Below are positions 22,958-34,852 of a DNA stretch of 64,000 nt, one piece after another. Position 1 is the stretch's first letter; every line of letters starts with the position of its first letter. The position numbers were made by a program, and so were the translations under genes. The DNA lies in NCBI RefSeq assembly GCF_028640845.1, contig NC_080548.1, positions 8,302,314 through 8,366,313 on the forward strand. Direction: 5' to 3'. Source of the DNA: Ahaetulla prasina. Lineage: Eukaryota; Chordata; Lepidosauria; Squamata; Colubridae. The notes beneath the pieces are model-generated. The model was not told the origin of the DNA, ran no database searches, and was given only the letters and a program-made list of their open reading frames with translations.

Positions 22958-25211
22958 AGACCTGTCCTTAGTCCACCTCTGCTCCTGATCCACCCTTAGT
23001 CATCTTTTTTCTTCTAAGTTAGAGTCAAATTCATTAGCCTTTTCTTATAAGGAAGGTGCTCAAGTTCTTGATCTCTATATTACTAAAACTCTCCTGTTTG
23101 ATTATTATAACCTTCAACTGGATGAAATGGCACATTGCAGGACAACAATTTTGAATCAATATACCTCAAATGGCTTCACTTAAAAAAATATGTCTAGAAT
23201 CCAGGACCAATGGGATTGAAATTTGGCAAAGCTGTATATCCATCAATCATGTATTGTTACTGGCATCATTTGCTAATTTCTTTTGCATTTGTGCATCTGA
23301 AAGTTTCCACCCTATCCTCATCTCTCTCATCTCCCCTATCCTGGGAAGGATATGCATACATGAAGTATTTTTGCCCACCTCTAGTACTAACTGTACTCTC
23401 CTACCTCATCAATCTCCACCAAGTCTCTATCTTTGTTTATGCTTGCCAGATCCTTCCAATCAGTAATAGTTTCAGTTAAAAAAGTATATTTTTTTCATAT
23501 TTGAAATATTAGCAATTTTAATGAATTCAGTTTCTATTATCCATAGTACTATTGGTTAAAGTAGTTTTATAATAAATGCTTGGAGTTGATAAACAATCTG
23601 AAAGTTTATGAAGGGCTTTATGAGGTAAAGAGTTTGGGCAACCATGTATTAGAACAAGAATGTGGTTTTCATCAATGTATATTGGCATTCACCAATAACA
23701 ATTCCTTTAACATTCCTATGTGCTGTCAGTCATTGTCCATGTCATGACAATAGTGTAAACATGGTCTGCTTCCTTGAGAATTGGACCTCTTGAAAGTATC
23801 TGTAGCTCTAAGAGTAACATCAGCTAGTATATATAAAAAAAATTGTTGTAGTGACTGTTTTGCACAGCAAAGTGATTTTGTAGAGAATACTAAGGTCAGG
23901 ACAGATTATGAATGGAAACTTAGTGTTTAGAGGTGAGAAGAATGGCTGGTGTTCTGAAGCTGGAGTGTGCAACCTTTTACACAGCCATGTTTTCCAAGTT
24001 GCACCTTTGACATCTCTGCCACTAAATCTTGTTAAGGGAGAAAAAGGAGTTGAAAAGAGAGTGACAGAGAGTTGAAAAGAGAGTTGAAAAGAGAGTGACA
24101 TTGATTCTCATCAATGAGAAGTTTTACTTTGTCTTAATAGTTTTTCACAGAGTACTGAGTGGCAAGGAAGGACAGGTGGCTACTACAAATATATATGATG
24201 CTTCATTCCAAGAAAGACACAGCAGATTTCCAGGGCAAATAAATATGCTAAATCTCCTGTATCTAATCACGGCACAAATATCACTCTGGGTACTTGTTGT
24301 TCCCTTCTTCGATCTATGATTAAAGCAACCTTGTTGCCCTTAATAGCACTGGTATTAAAGGTATTGTTTTCCCCTTACTCCAATATCTTCCAAAGGCATG
24401 TTGATAAGTTTAAAATTTATTTAGCTTGGTCACTTATTACTGTGGAGGGAAGGAAGTGCTTGGCACTAGCTGGAAGCAGAGATGAAAGAGGCCCGATCAG
24501 TGATTTCATCCTGGTACAAGTTTCTACCAACTCATCGATGAGTGGAACAGTTCAACTTGAGTTGAGCAGTAGGGAAATGCCTTAGGTGTACCTTAATTTC
24601 TCTAATGGTGCATTGGTGTTTGTGAGGAAAAACATATCTGCTTTTCTGCCTGTGGATTTAACAGAGATTGGTTTTGATGAATGCCAATTGCCACGCTAAC
24701 CATATAAATAATGCCGACATCCTTACTTAACAAGTTCAAAAATGAATTTAGTGATCATATTTGTCCCTGCTAAGCTTTCCTTGTTTGTTTGTCAGTTGCT
24801 TTTAGTGGATTACTGTGTAGCATATTCAATGGCTATTTGGCTAGCTTTTGTCTCAATCTATTTTGCAAATCCAGAAATGGGTTAATTCAGTAACCAGGTG
24901 AGTTCTATTGTATGAAACAACTCCTGGAAGAAAATACCTCAACAAATTGACACAATTCTTTTATTTTTTCCTCTCTAGTCTGACTTTCAAAAGCATGAAA
25001 TGGAAGAGGAGACAGATGACATATTCAGAACTATTAAGAGAGTTAAATAGCTATGTTTTTCCTTTATAATGCTGAGATTAGAACATTTCTCTTTCTCTAA
25101 TGCATCCATCAAGAAGGTTTGGAATGTAAACATTCCTGTTGCTATACTAGTTGATTTTTCTCCCCTACCTGAATTCCACTGCCAAATAGCCCACCTATTG
25201 ATCTACCTATT
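22958..25211. other. Long stretch with no gene recognised
   Basis: AT-rich. The only pattern is a short tandem 'gagttgaaaagagagtgaca' repeat at about 24048-24098. Open frames at 23170-23479 carry no motif. Confidence 0.5.
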
Positions 25212-25330
25212 CAGGTAGTCCTTAATTTACTACCATTCATTTAGTAACCTTTCAAAGTTACAATGGCATGAAAAAAGTAACTTGAATGGTCCTTACATGC
25301 CTGTTGTTAAATTAATCATGCAGTTGTTAT

Positions 25331-25801
25331 ACTTCTCTGGAAACATGTTTTTTAGAGGCAGGAAGCAGACTTACTCTTAATAGCCTTCACCTTTCTTAAT
25401 AGCCCTCAGCAGATGTCAGCACTTCAGAGATAAAGAGATAGCTAGCTCTATTCATAAGCAAGGTCTGAACAAAAGTAGGGTTTGCTCTCAGCCACAATAA
25501 GGAATTGCCCAACAAGGCCTTTCACTGCATCACCTTCCAGGCTTCAACCAAACTTAGCTCAGAGAACCCACAGAGCCAGTTATGACCCCTACAACAGCCT
25601 AGAATACATGTTGTTGAACAGGAAGTTCAAGTGCAAAGCCCAAGAGAAGATATAAATACCCCCCACTCTCAATTCCATGTGGTCAGCTATCTAGAATCAC
25701 ATGTGCTTGGTGGTTCTGTTTATCATTAAGCCATCTTTCCAATCAGCCTCCATGTTTCCAGTATCTTTCCCCTGGCTTGGAACTGAACCAGATGGATATT
25801 T
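25331..25801. other. Unknown insertion in MITE X, with TATAAATA
   Basis: About 470 bp without similarity elsewhere in the window. A tataaata box lies near 25650, and 'tgttttttagaggcagg' and 'cttccaaca' could be LTR-like TG...CA ends. No duplication is confirmed. Confidence 0.3.
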
Positions 25802-25858
25802 CTTCCAACATAGCCCTACAGTCATGTGATCAAGATTTGGGTGCTTGGCAACCAGCAT

Positions 25859-26575
25859 GTATCATATTTTTTGGAGTATAAGACACACTTTTTACCCCCT
25901 ATCCCTAAAAGAGGGTGAAAATTTGGGTGCATCTTATACACTGTATGTAGCTCTGCCCTGCTGGCCCCTACTCTTTGGCCTCTGCCTCCCAGCAATTTAC
26001 CTTCTTGCAGCAAATAGCAAATAGCAAATAGCAAACATCCCGTTTCAGCTTCAGTACAGCCTGATTACCACAAGCAGTTGATTGTTGGTTGGATCGGCCT
26101 CCCGACCCTCAGCTGTTTCAGGCTACAGGGATTGCCATTGCCTATTGCCGTGTGGGCCATGTTTGCTGCAAGGTGGCAAATTGCTGGGAGGCAGATTTTT
26201 TTCCCTTGTGCTAATCAGTTTGTGCCAGTGATGAGTTGCTCCCAGTTCTGTCCAGTTCTTGAGAACCGGTAGTAAAAATGGCAGGAGGCTCTGCCCACCT
26301 ACCCTGATGTCACATTTGGTGATTGTGCATGTGCAGAAGTCCATGTGCACGAGCGAAGCAAGCGCACACGCTCCCATTGCAAACCAGTAGTAAAGGTAAG
26401 TAGAACCCACTCCTGGGTTGTGCTGAAAATGAAAATGATACTAAAGCAGGCTGTTTGCTGCAAGGAGGCAAATTGCTGGGAGGCAGAGGCAGATTTTTTT
26501 TTCTTGTTTTCCTCCCCCCAAAAGGTAGGTGCATTTTATAGTCTGGAACATTTTATTCCCAAAAAATATGGTATT
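25859..26575. mobile_element. MITE Y with a hAT element inside
   Basis: The ends are inverted: 'tcatattttttggagtataagac' at the left against 'ttatagtctggaac...ccaaaaaatatggta' at the right. 'ggaggcaaattgctgggaggcag' and a mirrored counterpart near 25980 show more internal symmetry. It sits inside MITE X and itself contains hAT MITE 9. Superfamily not assigned. Confidence 0.65.
26226..26415. mobile_element. hAT-type MITE 9
   Basis: Termini are cagtgatgagttgc and gaacccactcctg. Flanks gtttgtgc (26218-26225) and ggttgtgc (26416-26423) match at 7 of 8 bases. It is nested in MITE Y. Confidence 0.8.
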
Positions 26576-26812
26576 TACAACTGTTACAGCATGTGATTGT
26601 CACTTGCAACCTTCCCAGCTGCCTTCTGATAAGCAAAGTCAACGGGGGAAGCTGGATTCACTTAACAGCTTCATGTTACATTGAACTACTGCAGGGTTTT
26701 ATTTAACAACTGTAATTTAAAAAAAAGGTTGTAAAATGAGGTGTAACTCTCTTAACAATTGCTTTGCTTAGCAATGAAAATTCTGGTCCCAATTGTAGTT
26801 GCAGATTGAGCT

Positions 26813-27336
26813 GTAAATAAATAATATACTGCAAATGATATAAAGAAAAAGCAATGAAACTTTCTCATAGTTTTTATAACTGTATTTTATTACTATTCTT
26901 ATTTTTTAAAGACATTGTCAATATATTAGAAAAGGTTGTTCTTCAAACAATCTTATCTTATCTTTTTTTACTAAGATAATAATTTATTGGAAGATATGTT
27001 AAATCCATCTCTTTAAAAAGCCCCAACCCTTACAAAAATGGATGATTATTTTTCTTCCTGGCATTTTGGGATTTGTTGGTATGGAAAAGACTTCATGTGG
27101 TCCAACTTTTCACCAATGTAACAAATTGTGCTGAACCAAAATGCAGCTTGGTTGTTTTGTGACATGGCACATTCTGCAGATTAGCCATTAGGTGCACATC
27201 CAATGATAGCTTATTAAATGAACCACGGTTCAATAAATGGCCTAGGAAAACAGATGAACTTAACTATTCTATCTGAAATGACATGGGTCTAGTTTCACTG
27301 ACAACAAAAGCAGCAAAGTATGGTATGCTAACCATA
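26813..27336. other. No gene or repeat recognised
   Basis: AT-rich, nothing seen. Confidence 0.5.
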
Positions 27337-27632
27337 AGGTAAAGGTAAAGGTTCCTCTCGCACATATGTGCTAATCGTTCCCGACTCTAGAGGGCAGGGC
27401 TCATCTCCGTTTCAAAGCCGAAGAGCCAGCACTGTCCAAAAACGTCTCTGTGGTCATTGGCCGGCATGACTAAATGCCAAAGGTGCACAGAACGCTGTTA
27501 CCTTCCCACCAAAGGTGGTCCCTATTTTTCTACTTGCATTTTTTACCTGCTTTCGAACTGCTAGGTTTGCAGAAGCTGGGACAAGTAATGGGAGCTCACC
27601 CCATTACACGGCACTAGGGATTTGAACTGCTA
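27337..27632 (-). mobile_element. Sauria-type SINE (tRNA-derived)
   Basis: On the - strand the element runs from a degenerate tRNA end ('tcaaatccctagtgccg'), through 'ggtgagctcccattacttg' and 'gtgggaaggtaacagcg', to 'agtcgggaacgattagcacat' and a 'ctttaccttta' tail. I recognise this as the Sauria SINE family of squamates, whose 3' end is shared with Bov-B. It is nearly full length but lacks the first head bases. Confidence 0.8.
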
Positions 27633-28029
27633 AATAACTGAAAGAAGAAGGACAGGGAAGAAAATGAAGGCAAAGAAAGAAAATAACTACTCAGATATGC
27701 CAAGGCTTCATGGTAATTTTTGATCTCTGAGAAAAACAACTTATCTTTAATCTCAGTTTGCAACCTGGGACCTAGTTTTCAATTTTACAATTTTCTAATG
27801 TTGTTTTGGTAACTGAATATCCATATGAAGTAAGGAGGCCAACAACATCAGATGCACTATACAGATTCTCCCTAATACAGGTGGCTCACATTACATGTAG
27901 GAGTTCTGTTCCAACATTTGGCAAAAAAAGCAGGGATCTGTGAAACCCTCCACAGCAGACTGCAAGATCTGGTCAGTACTTAGCCAGCACATTAAAACCT
28001 ATATATGTATGCATGTATGTATGTATGTA
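27633..28029. other. No gene; short TATG tract
   Basis: A tatg tetranucleotide run (about 28006-28030) leads into the PLE end. Confidence 0.5.
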
Positions 28030-28465
28030 TATATAATTTTGTAGGTTTTCACTGGTATAGGTATGTAGGTCTTGGCATATTCGGGTCTTTTCCCATGTAA
28101 GGATGAGAGTATCTTGGCAATGTTTCAATGAGGTGTCACTCGTCATCTTCAGGCTGGTGCTTACGGCTTCGTGCTTGTGTGAGCAAAGCATGGTTGGAGC
28201 TGCCATCTCTCTATAAATACTGGTGGGCAGGTGAGGAGTTTGGCTTTGTTGCTGTAGGTGGGCTGGTTGGCTGTGTGCTTGATTGATAGGTGGACAACAC
28301 AGAAGACTAATGGGCACACAACTAGGACCACACCCACACAGGATGCTATGAAACAGCCGACTAATCTGCAAACACGCACTCCACCTACCATTCAAGATGC
28401 AACCACACAGCCAACCAACCCGTCTACAGCAACAAAGCCAAAACTCCCCAAAAGACCTGAGTACG
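28030..28465. mobile_element. Penelope-like element (lineage B) end, foldback form
   Basis: The left part (- strand) carries the same end as 51340-51460: 'gaaaacctac', a 'gggaaaagaccc' block, and a hammerhead-like ctgaaga...gaaac at 28117-28152. The right part (+ strand) repeats 'cacacagccaaccaacccgtctacagcaacaaagcc', mirrored at 28231-28282. It therefore forms a foldback of about 50-bp arms around a 115-bp centre. No coding part is left. Confidence 0.7.
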
Positions 28466-28477
28466 CCAAGACATACA

Positions 28478-28505
<28 letters not shown>
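28466..28505. repeat. (ACAT)n microsatellite
   Basis: Ten catacatac-type units directly after the PLE foldback. PLE ends often carry such tails. Confidence 0.9.
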
Positions 28506-28512
<7 letters not shown>

Positions 28513-28985
28513 CAAGCATATATTTTATAGATATTTTGAAAAGTAGAACTTGCTCTTATATTCCTCTTAACTAACCTATCTTTTGTTGGTGCTAAAGATA
28601 CTGAATCACCAACTCTAGTTCACTTTAGGGTTTTTTTCTTCCACTAAAGGAATAATTTCCTGGTCTGCTTTGAACTAGATGAAAGCTGAAGACCAGGGAA
28701 GGATGATTGCCCTGTGAAAACAAGAACATCCACACACATACCTGTCACAGGTAATATACCTGTATACACTCATAAGAATTTACACTCATACAGTTACACT
28801 CATAAGAATTTCACTCTTGTTTAAATAAAGTTTTTAAAAGTTTTATCAGATTGAAAAAGAACCACTAAGGAAAAAATAAAGAAAAAAGTCTTTATCCAGG
28901 ACTAACTGAACCAGATCATGGAATCGGCCTGTGCTCTGGGCTGGAAGGAAGTAACAACCCAACTATCTAATAACTGGAATAGGAA
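28506..28985. other. No gene or repeat recognised
   Basis: Only a small duplicated 'acactcataagaattt' near 28770-28815. Confidence 0.5.
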
Positions 28986-29201
28986 CAGGGGTGGGTGGCT
29001 ACCGGTTTGCCTTGGTTCGGGCAAACCGGTAGTGGTGGCAGGAGGCCCCACCCACCCACCGAGATGTCATCAAAAACACTCTGCGCATGTGCAGAATCTT
29101 CTGCGCATGTGCAGAAGTGCCACGTACTCAAAAAGCGAGTGTAGCCACCCGCACGCTCCCAACAGTGAGCTGATAGCACCAGGATTTGAATCCCACTACT
29201 G
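28986..29201. mobile_element. hAT-type MITE 10
   Basis: Termini are caggggtgggtggc and gaatcccactactg. Flanks aataggaa (28978-28985) and aataggac (29202-29209) match at 7 of 8 bases. The interior holds a tandem pair of 'tctgcgcatgtgcagaa' (near 29080 and 29100). Confidence 0.82.
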
Positions 29202-30653
29202 AATAGGACACATGTACCACAAGGGGCAGGACAAAATTACAGTCACCATCTCTTCAAACACACTTCACTTTTCTTCCCCTCTCTTCTTTCTTGGGTTGCA
29301 ATGGGAGTCCTTAATTTTGTTCCCCCAAATCTGGAACTCAAATTTTATCTCTACACCAATGTGAAAACCTACTTATTCTCACATATACTGTATTTATGGG
29401 AATATTTGTTGCTGCCACCAGCTTAGGTAATGGATTCTGCCAGACCAACCGAAGACCAATCATCTAAGCAACAGCCATGGCAAAAATAAGCTTGCCTAGA
29501 AGTTATAGGCAGCCATTTTAAATATCTAGAATGAAGCTTAGATATGCTAGTCAAAACATTTCTCCTTTTATAATTCTATCTTGTTTTTTTTTAAAAAAAA
29601 AAACCTAAAATAAACATACAACTGGCATAGTTTTTAAGGTCATATTGTTCAAGTTCGGCTTGCTTCAGTTTGCAGTGGCCAAGGACTAGGAGTTATAAAA
29701 TTGCTTTATTGTAGACAATCGTATATGGAACGTTTACAGAAGCATGGTAATATTTTCTGATTGTAAGCAATAACAGTATTTCTCTGATGTGATGAAATAG
29801 ATGAGATGCCCACAAATAGAATTATCTGAGATTAAATGCAGGCACTCACCTTGACATTGTCATAAATACCCTTGCAGCTTACATACCCCCTCAATTTGTG
29901 ATGCACATAAAACTCAGGAAAAAAAGATAAAAGCAACGGTGCAAAGCATTGACTTCAATGGATTATATTTATTCTTTGATGCACAGGGTGGTTCTTCTCT
30001 ATTTGCATTCATCTTTACAAGAGGCTGCAATCTGGTAGCATGTTAATAAATAGGTAGCATGAGAATAAACAGTTTAAATTTCATAAGAAAACAAAATAAC
30101 AGTTACTTTCCAAGTGTAAGATTCAGTTACTTTTCCTGAGAGCTCCTGTTCATATTTGGAAAAGATTCTTGAGGCATCAACTAAACCCCAAATAACTCTA
30201 AATAAATCATCACGATCCAAGAATCCACTTTGACACTTTAGTTCAAAGTAGAGAATACAGAAGATGAAACTGTCTGACTAACCCACATGCTAGCTAAAAA
30301 CCCTGGAAACTACTACCTGCACATTCTCAAGTTGGGGAAAATTGCAATAAATAGATGGTTAAATGTACCATTAACTTGGCATTGTTAGTCAGGAAAATTG
30401 AGATTGTCTATCTGTGTGGAGTTGTCAATGGAACTTTCCAGAAAATTCACAAACTAACAATACAATGCTAGTCATGCAAAATAGATCTCAGAACTCACTA
30501 ATAATGTATAATTAAGCATTAACAAATCAATATCCACTAGTTTAGCAGCTGGCTTTAAAAGTTGGTTTAGAGTGGTTTCAATTATAGAGTTTCAGCTAGC
30601 ATCTGTGGTGGAATATAGTCCAGAGTTAGAAAAGGGAGAGCTATTTTCCAGAG
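29202..30653. other. No gene or repeat recognised
   Basis: AT-rich, with one T-run/A-run (about 29583-29603). Nothing else seen. Confidence 0.5.
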
Positions 30654-30787
30654 CAAGGTCTCCAACCTTAGCAACTTTAAGATTTGTGGACTTCAACTCC
30701 CAGAATTCCTCAGCCAGCTTTGCTGGCTGAGGAATTCTGGGAGTTGAAGTCCACAAGTCTTAAAGCTGCCAAGGTTGGAGACCCCTG
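30654..30787. mobile_element. Foldback hAT-type MITE 11
   Basis: Two arms of about 62 bp mirror each other around a ttt centre near 30719: 'ggtctccaaccttagcaac' against 'gctgccaaggttggagacc', and 'cagaattcctcagccagc' against 'gctggctgaggaattctg'. Flanks ttccagag and tcccaggg match at 6 of 8 bases. The transcript would be one long hairpin. Confidence 0.8.
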
Positions 30788-30898
30788 TCCCAGGGGGCAA
30801 ACAGGCAACAGAGATTGGAATGTCTGTCAGGCAGGCAGGCAGGAAGGAAATATGGATGCCCCTCCCCCGAAGTTCACAGAGTATTCACAGATTATCTG

Positions 30899-31022
30899 AC
30901 TAGGTGGCTCTGTGGCTAAGACACTGAGCTTGTCAATCAGAAAGGTTGGCAGTTCGGCGGTTTGAATCCCTAGTACAGGCCTAGATGACCTCCAAGGTCC
31001 CTTCCAACTCTGTTCCTGTTAT
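30899..31022 (+). mobile_element. tRNA-derived SINE with CR1-type tail (family S4)
   Basis: The head 'taggtggctctgtggctaag' (A-box) and 'ggcggtttgaatccc' (B-box-like) are joined to the CR1 terminus 'ctagatgacctccaaggtcccttccaactctgtt'. It has the same architecture as 22812-22957. Confidence 0.85.
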
Positions 31023-31459
31023 TATTAGTTATGCAGATAATTGCTTTAGTCTGGCAAGATTCTGTTAACAGATGAAGAATAATAAAATATTATTCAGAAG
31101 TAATTCCATGTGTCATTCTTGGTTCCTTGGACCTGACAGTATTGTGTAATATCTTGGTAATAAGAATCAAGACATAGCCACTTAGGGAGCAGCATCTCTC
31201 AATCTGATTATTATTTTTTAGACTTATACCACATTTTGAGCAATTTCAATATCTCACAAGTTCTTCACACCTGCCTTCTCCTATAGTAATTTTATTTGAA
31301 AATTCAGAATGAATGAAATACCACAAATTCTAGTTAAAGCATTTGTTTCAAAATTCTAAATGAGAACTTACATCAACTGTTTTTCACAAGTTTCTCTTGG
31401 AAAGCTCCTAAACATCTGTCTACAAGTTGTCACTTACAACAGTTCTGACATGACTCTCC
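31023..31459. other. No gene; possible LTR-like end
   Basis: gcaagattctgtta, then AATAAA (about 31078) and 'ggttccttggacctgaca' (ending about 31138) resemble the 3' parts of the LTRs at 10269 and 18288. No start or duplication was found. Confidence 0.3.
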
Positions 31460-32052
31460 CAGTGGTGGGTTTCAAGAATTGTCATTATCAGTTCAGTCTG
31501 CAGGCATGTGACTGAGTGGGCATGGCCAATTTGATGTCAGTCACGCCCATGCCCACTCAGTCACATGACTCCCCCACCTAGCCGTGCCAACAGGAAAAAG
31601 TAGGAAAATTTTGGGAATTTCCACCTTTGCCAGTTGCCCCTGTTTCGCCTCTTATAGCAGCCCCATCCTAGCCCTACTTCCTCCCCCACCACTGCCTCTT
31701 TGTTTGGGCTGCTTACCTTCTGCGGTGGCTGGCAAAGAGCTTTAAGAGCTGCTTTGTGTCTGCAGTGGCTGGCCACAGGCCACTAAAAAGTACCGGAGGT
31801 CACGGAGAAAGCTGCTGCCATCACTGCCATGTTCTTTGTGCATGAGCATCCCATTGGACTTGCAAGGCATGGGATGCGCATGCATGAAGAACATGGTGGC
31901 AATGAACATGGTGGCCAGGGCGAGCGAGCGGCAACCAGGGGACCAGTTCGGGGGTGTGGCCAGCCAGCCAGCGCTACCGGTTCGGTGACATTGGCCAAAT
32001 TTCTACCAACGGTTCATGTGAACCGGTGCGAACCGGCTGAATACCACCTCTG
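31460..32052. mobile_element. hAT-type non-autonomous element 12
   Basis: Termini are cagtggtgggtttc and gaataccacctctg. The exact duplication gactctcc lies at 31452-31459 and 32053-32060. The interior has 'catgtgactgagtgggcatgg' inverted copies (31504-31568), also seen in element 6. Frames such as 31561-31998 are not genes. Confidence 0.9.
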
Positions 32053-32079
32053 GACTCTCCACAGGTGTGCATGACCTAC

Positions 32080-33304
32080 TAGGGTAGAAGTGATACATGA
32101 CAAACTTCTTCTAAAATTAAAATCCTACGGCATCTCCGGTCCCCTCCATAATTGGATAACAGCGTTCCTGTCAAACAGACAACAAGTGGTCAAAATAGGC
32201 AGTGCCCTATCAAATCCTGCTCCTGTCAATAGTAGTGTCTCCCAAGGCAGCGTTCTAGGACCAACACTTTTCATATTATACATTAACGACCTCTGTGACC
32301 GTATTATAAGTAATTGTGTTCTCTTCGCCGATGATGTTAAACTATTTAACACTACCAACAATACAGCTACCCTTCAAAAAGACCTTGACTTTGTGTCGGA
32401 ATGGTCAAAAATATGGCAACTCCAAATCTCAACCAGCAAATGCTGTCTTACACATTGGAAAAAAGAATCAGAACACTAAATACAAGCTTGATGGACATTA
32501 CCTTGTAGATGACCCTCACCCCATTAAAGACCTTGGAGTTTTCATATCAAATGATTTAAGTGCCAAAGCCCACTGCAACTACGTTGCAAAAAAGGCTTTA
32601 AGAGTTGTAAACTTAATCTTGCGTAGCTTCTTCTCTGGAGAAGAAGCTCCAGACATATTACACTACTAACCAGAGCATACAAAACATTTGCAAGACCAAT
32701 TCTTGAATACAGCTCGCCTGTCTGGAACCCACACCTCATTTCGGACATTAATACAATTGAGCGTGTCCAGAAATATTTTACAAGAAGAGTTCTTCACTCC
32801 TCTGAATACAACAAAATACCTTATGCCACCAGACTTGAAATCCTGGGCTTAGAAAATTTAGAACTCCGCCGCCTTCGGCATGACCAGAACTTAACTCACA
32901 GAATCATCTGTTACAATGTCCTTCCTGTTGAAGACTACTTCAGCTTCAATCGCAACAATACATGAGCACACAATAGATTTCAGCTTAATATGAACCACTC
33001 CAATCTTGACTGCAGAAAATATGACTTCAGAAACAGAGTTGTTAATGTGTGGAATGCACTACCAGACTCTGTGGTCTCTTCCCAAAATCCCCAAAGCTTT
33101 AACCAAAGACTATCTACTATTGACCTCCCCCCATTCCTAAGAGGTCTGTAAAGGGCATGCATAAGAGCACCAGCATGCCTACCATTCCTGTCCTAATGTT
33201 CCCTTGATTGTATCCAACTCGTGTAATTATTTCATGCTTATGCTTATATGTCGTATAGTTATTTCATGCTTATGCTTATAGATACCGTTGTGACAAAATA
33301 AATA

Positions 33305-33335
<31 letters not shown>

Positions 33336-33345
33336 ATCTATAAAA
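32080..33345 (+). mobile_element. LINE-J copy b, 5'-truncated
   Basis: From the start the frame reads HDKLLLKLKSYGISGPL (RT palm), then QGSVLGPTLFILYINDL (motif B) and VLFADDVKLFN, the F-A-D-D version of the catalytic YxDD, by about 32345. A frame change near 32440 leads to the C-terminal domain (KDLGVFISNDLSAKAHC from about 32528). A second break near 32640 follows. It ends with 'ttgtgacaaaataaataaataaat' (about 33290-33345). Broken and inactive, on the same strand as copy a. Confidence 0.88.
32090..32479 (+). pseudogene. LINE-J reverse transcriptase fragment
   Basis: This 129-residue frame holds the RT fingers/palm part: 'GPLHNWITAFLSNRQQVV', then the motif-B-like QGSVLGPTLFILYINDL at residues 52-68 and FADDVKLFN at about 80-88. 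In other copies motif B is preceded by SGVP, here changed to SSVS. The A motif (DFCKAFDSV in the 55-kb copy) is lost by 5' truncation, so it cannot polymerise. After residue 120 the frame leaves the family. Confidence 0.85.
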
Positions 33346-34794
33346 CAAGGCTGGAGAGATGGGAAGTTTATCCTCTTCCGCAGCAACCTCATACTACAAT
33401 GAAAACTCTAAAAAAATGAGAAAGAGGGTGTCACTTTGCAGAGTGAGATGGATAGCATATTAAATAAGCAAATAAATGAGAAAGTCTAAGTAAGTAAATT
33501 AAAGTAAATTTTGCTTCAGATAATTGCTATTTTGACAGAATTTTAATTAGAATTACTTTTCTGTGTGGTGCTAAATCAGAATTAATAGTTTTCTATTTCT
33601 CTCTAAAAGTTGGGAAATAAACTTCAGTTTCTACCACTCTCATATACTTCTAGTAGTGTTCATGATTTTATCTTTAATGTCTATAGATCATTTTTCCCCC
33701 TTAGAACTCCTTTGTGCTTTGTCCCTTGTGTCAAGAAAACCACATTTAATTTCGTAATTTTCTTTTTTTTAAAAAAAAAAAATTATTTGGCCAACTCTGC
33801 ACTTCAGTTTCTTCTTTAATTTTTAAAGTTAAAGAGGTTATTATATTGCGTCATATTTCCACATCCTTTGTTAAAAATGTTTGATTTTGTGCTGACAAGT
33901 GTTGGTAAAAGTTATATTTAAAAGGAGGAAGGTGAACCAGAGTATGAGTATCAAAATGATTTTAGGGAGTGGAGATTCGAGACTTCCATTGTTCTATCTT
34001 ATGGACAAGCTCTTGTGTTAGAATGTCTTCTGGGATAGTGGAAAGTTGTTAAGCATATTAGGTCTACGTCTTTTCACACACCTCATTTTGATCTTGTGAA
34101 ATTATTACCCTGTTCTGATCTTTGTCTTGTGTTTCAAGCCTTGTACTCTTGATCTAGATGTCACAAACTTTTTTTTTCCCAATGGAAGGCACTCTGTTAC
34201 TATATTTGACATGGACTGGGAAGCTTTTCCAATAAGAATAATTATGAGATACATCATGATATATAGTGGATCCCAAAAGATTTTGACAGTCTATTTTTGA
34301 ACATGTCTTTAGGCTACAGATCACTCAGTTCTTGCAATCTCGCCTGCTGGGATCAACAATAGTGTTCGTGAACATCTGTTGTAATCTCCCATGTCTCTTG
34401 TCTGGCAGCAAATATTTCTAAAATATGGATGTATTCTTACCGCAATTCTACATATGTTATCCAACACTAGCTGCCAAGGCTCTCTAGGGTGGAGAATTAG
34501 ATATACATACATACATATGCAAACGCATAAATCCTGACAGAAAAAGACCAAGTCACTCAAAACTGAAGTTAAGAAAATAAAAGACCAACATGTTTCCCTA
34601 ATAAACTGAAAATTCACAGTGATGTCCATCATATAGGTTTAGGTAAAGTGAGTGTTAGTGAGCATAACGAACATTAGCAGGCGCTTCCACAAGCAGAAGC
34701 CAAGAAAACAAAGATGTCTCACTGAATCTCTACAATTCTCTTCAGCAGGACTTTAGGATCAAAATATTTTGAAGTTGTTATAATTTATTTTATT
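33346..34794. other. No gene or repeat recognised
   Basis: AT-rich. It begins in the AAAAT-rich tail of LINE-J and then shows no motif. Confidence 0.5.
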
Positions 34795-34852
34795 GATTTT
34801 ATTTTATTTATTTGTCACAACAGTATATATAAGCATAAGCATGAAATAACTA

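Larger units (their letters stand above)
25212..26812 (-). mobile_element. MITE X, broken into three parts by insertions
   Basis: Parts 25212-25330, 25802-25858 and 26576-26812 are colinear with the element at 58062-58412 read in reverse: 'caggtagtccttaatttacta' at the left, 'gtcatgtgatcaagatttggg' in the middle, 'aagcaaagtcaacgggggaagc' and 'ggttgtaaaatgagg' at the right. The gaps hold about 470 bp of unknown sequence and MITE Y. The superfamily is not determined. Confidence 0.65.

Noticed and set aside
22958..25211. Possible host exons in the longest unannotated stretch
   Set aside because: Frames are short and I found no conserved motif or convincing splice pair. A genome alignment would be needed to decide.
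27973..28515. 180-codon frame on the - strand
   Set aside because: Covers the PLE foldback and flanking tetranucleotide repeats, with no PLE domain in that frame.
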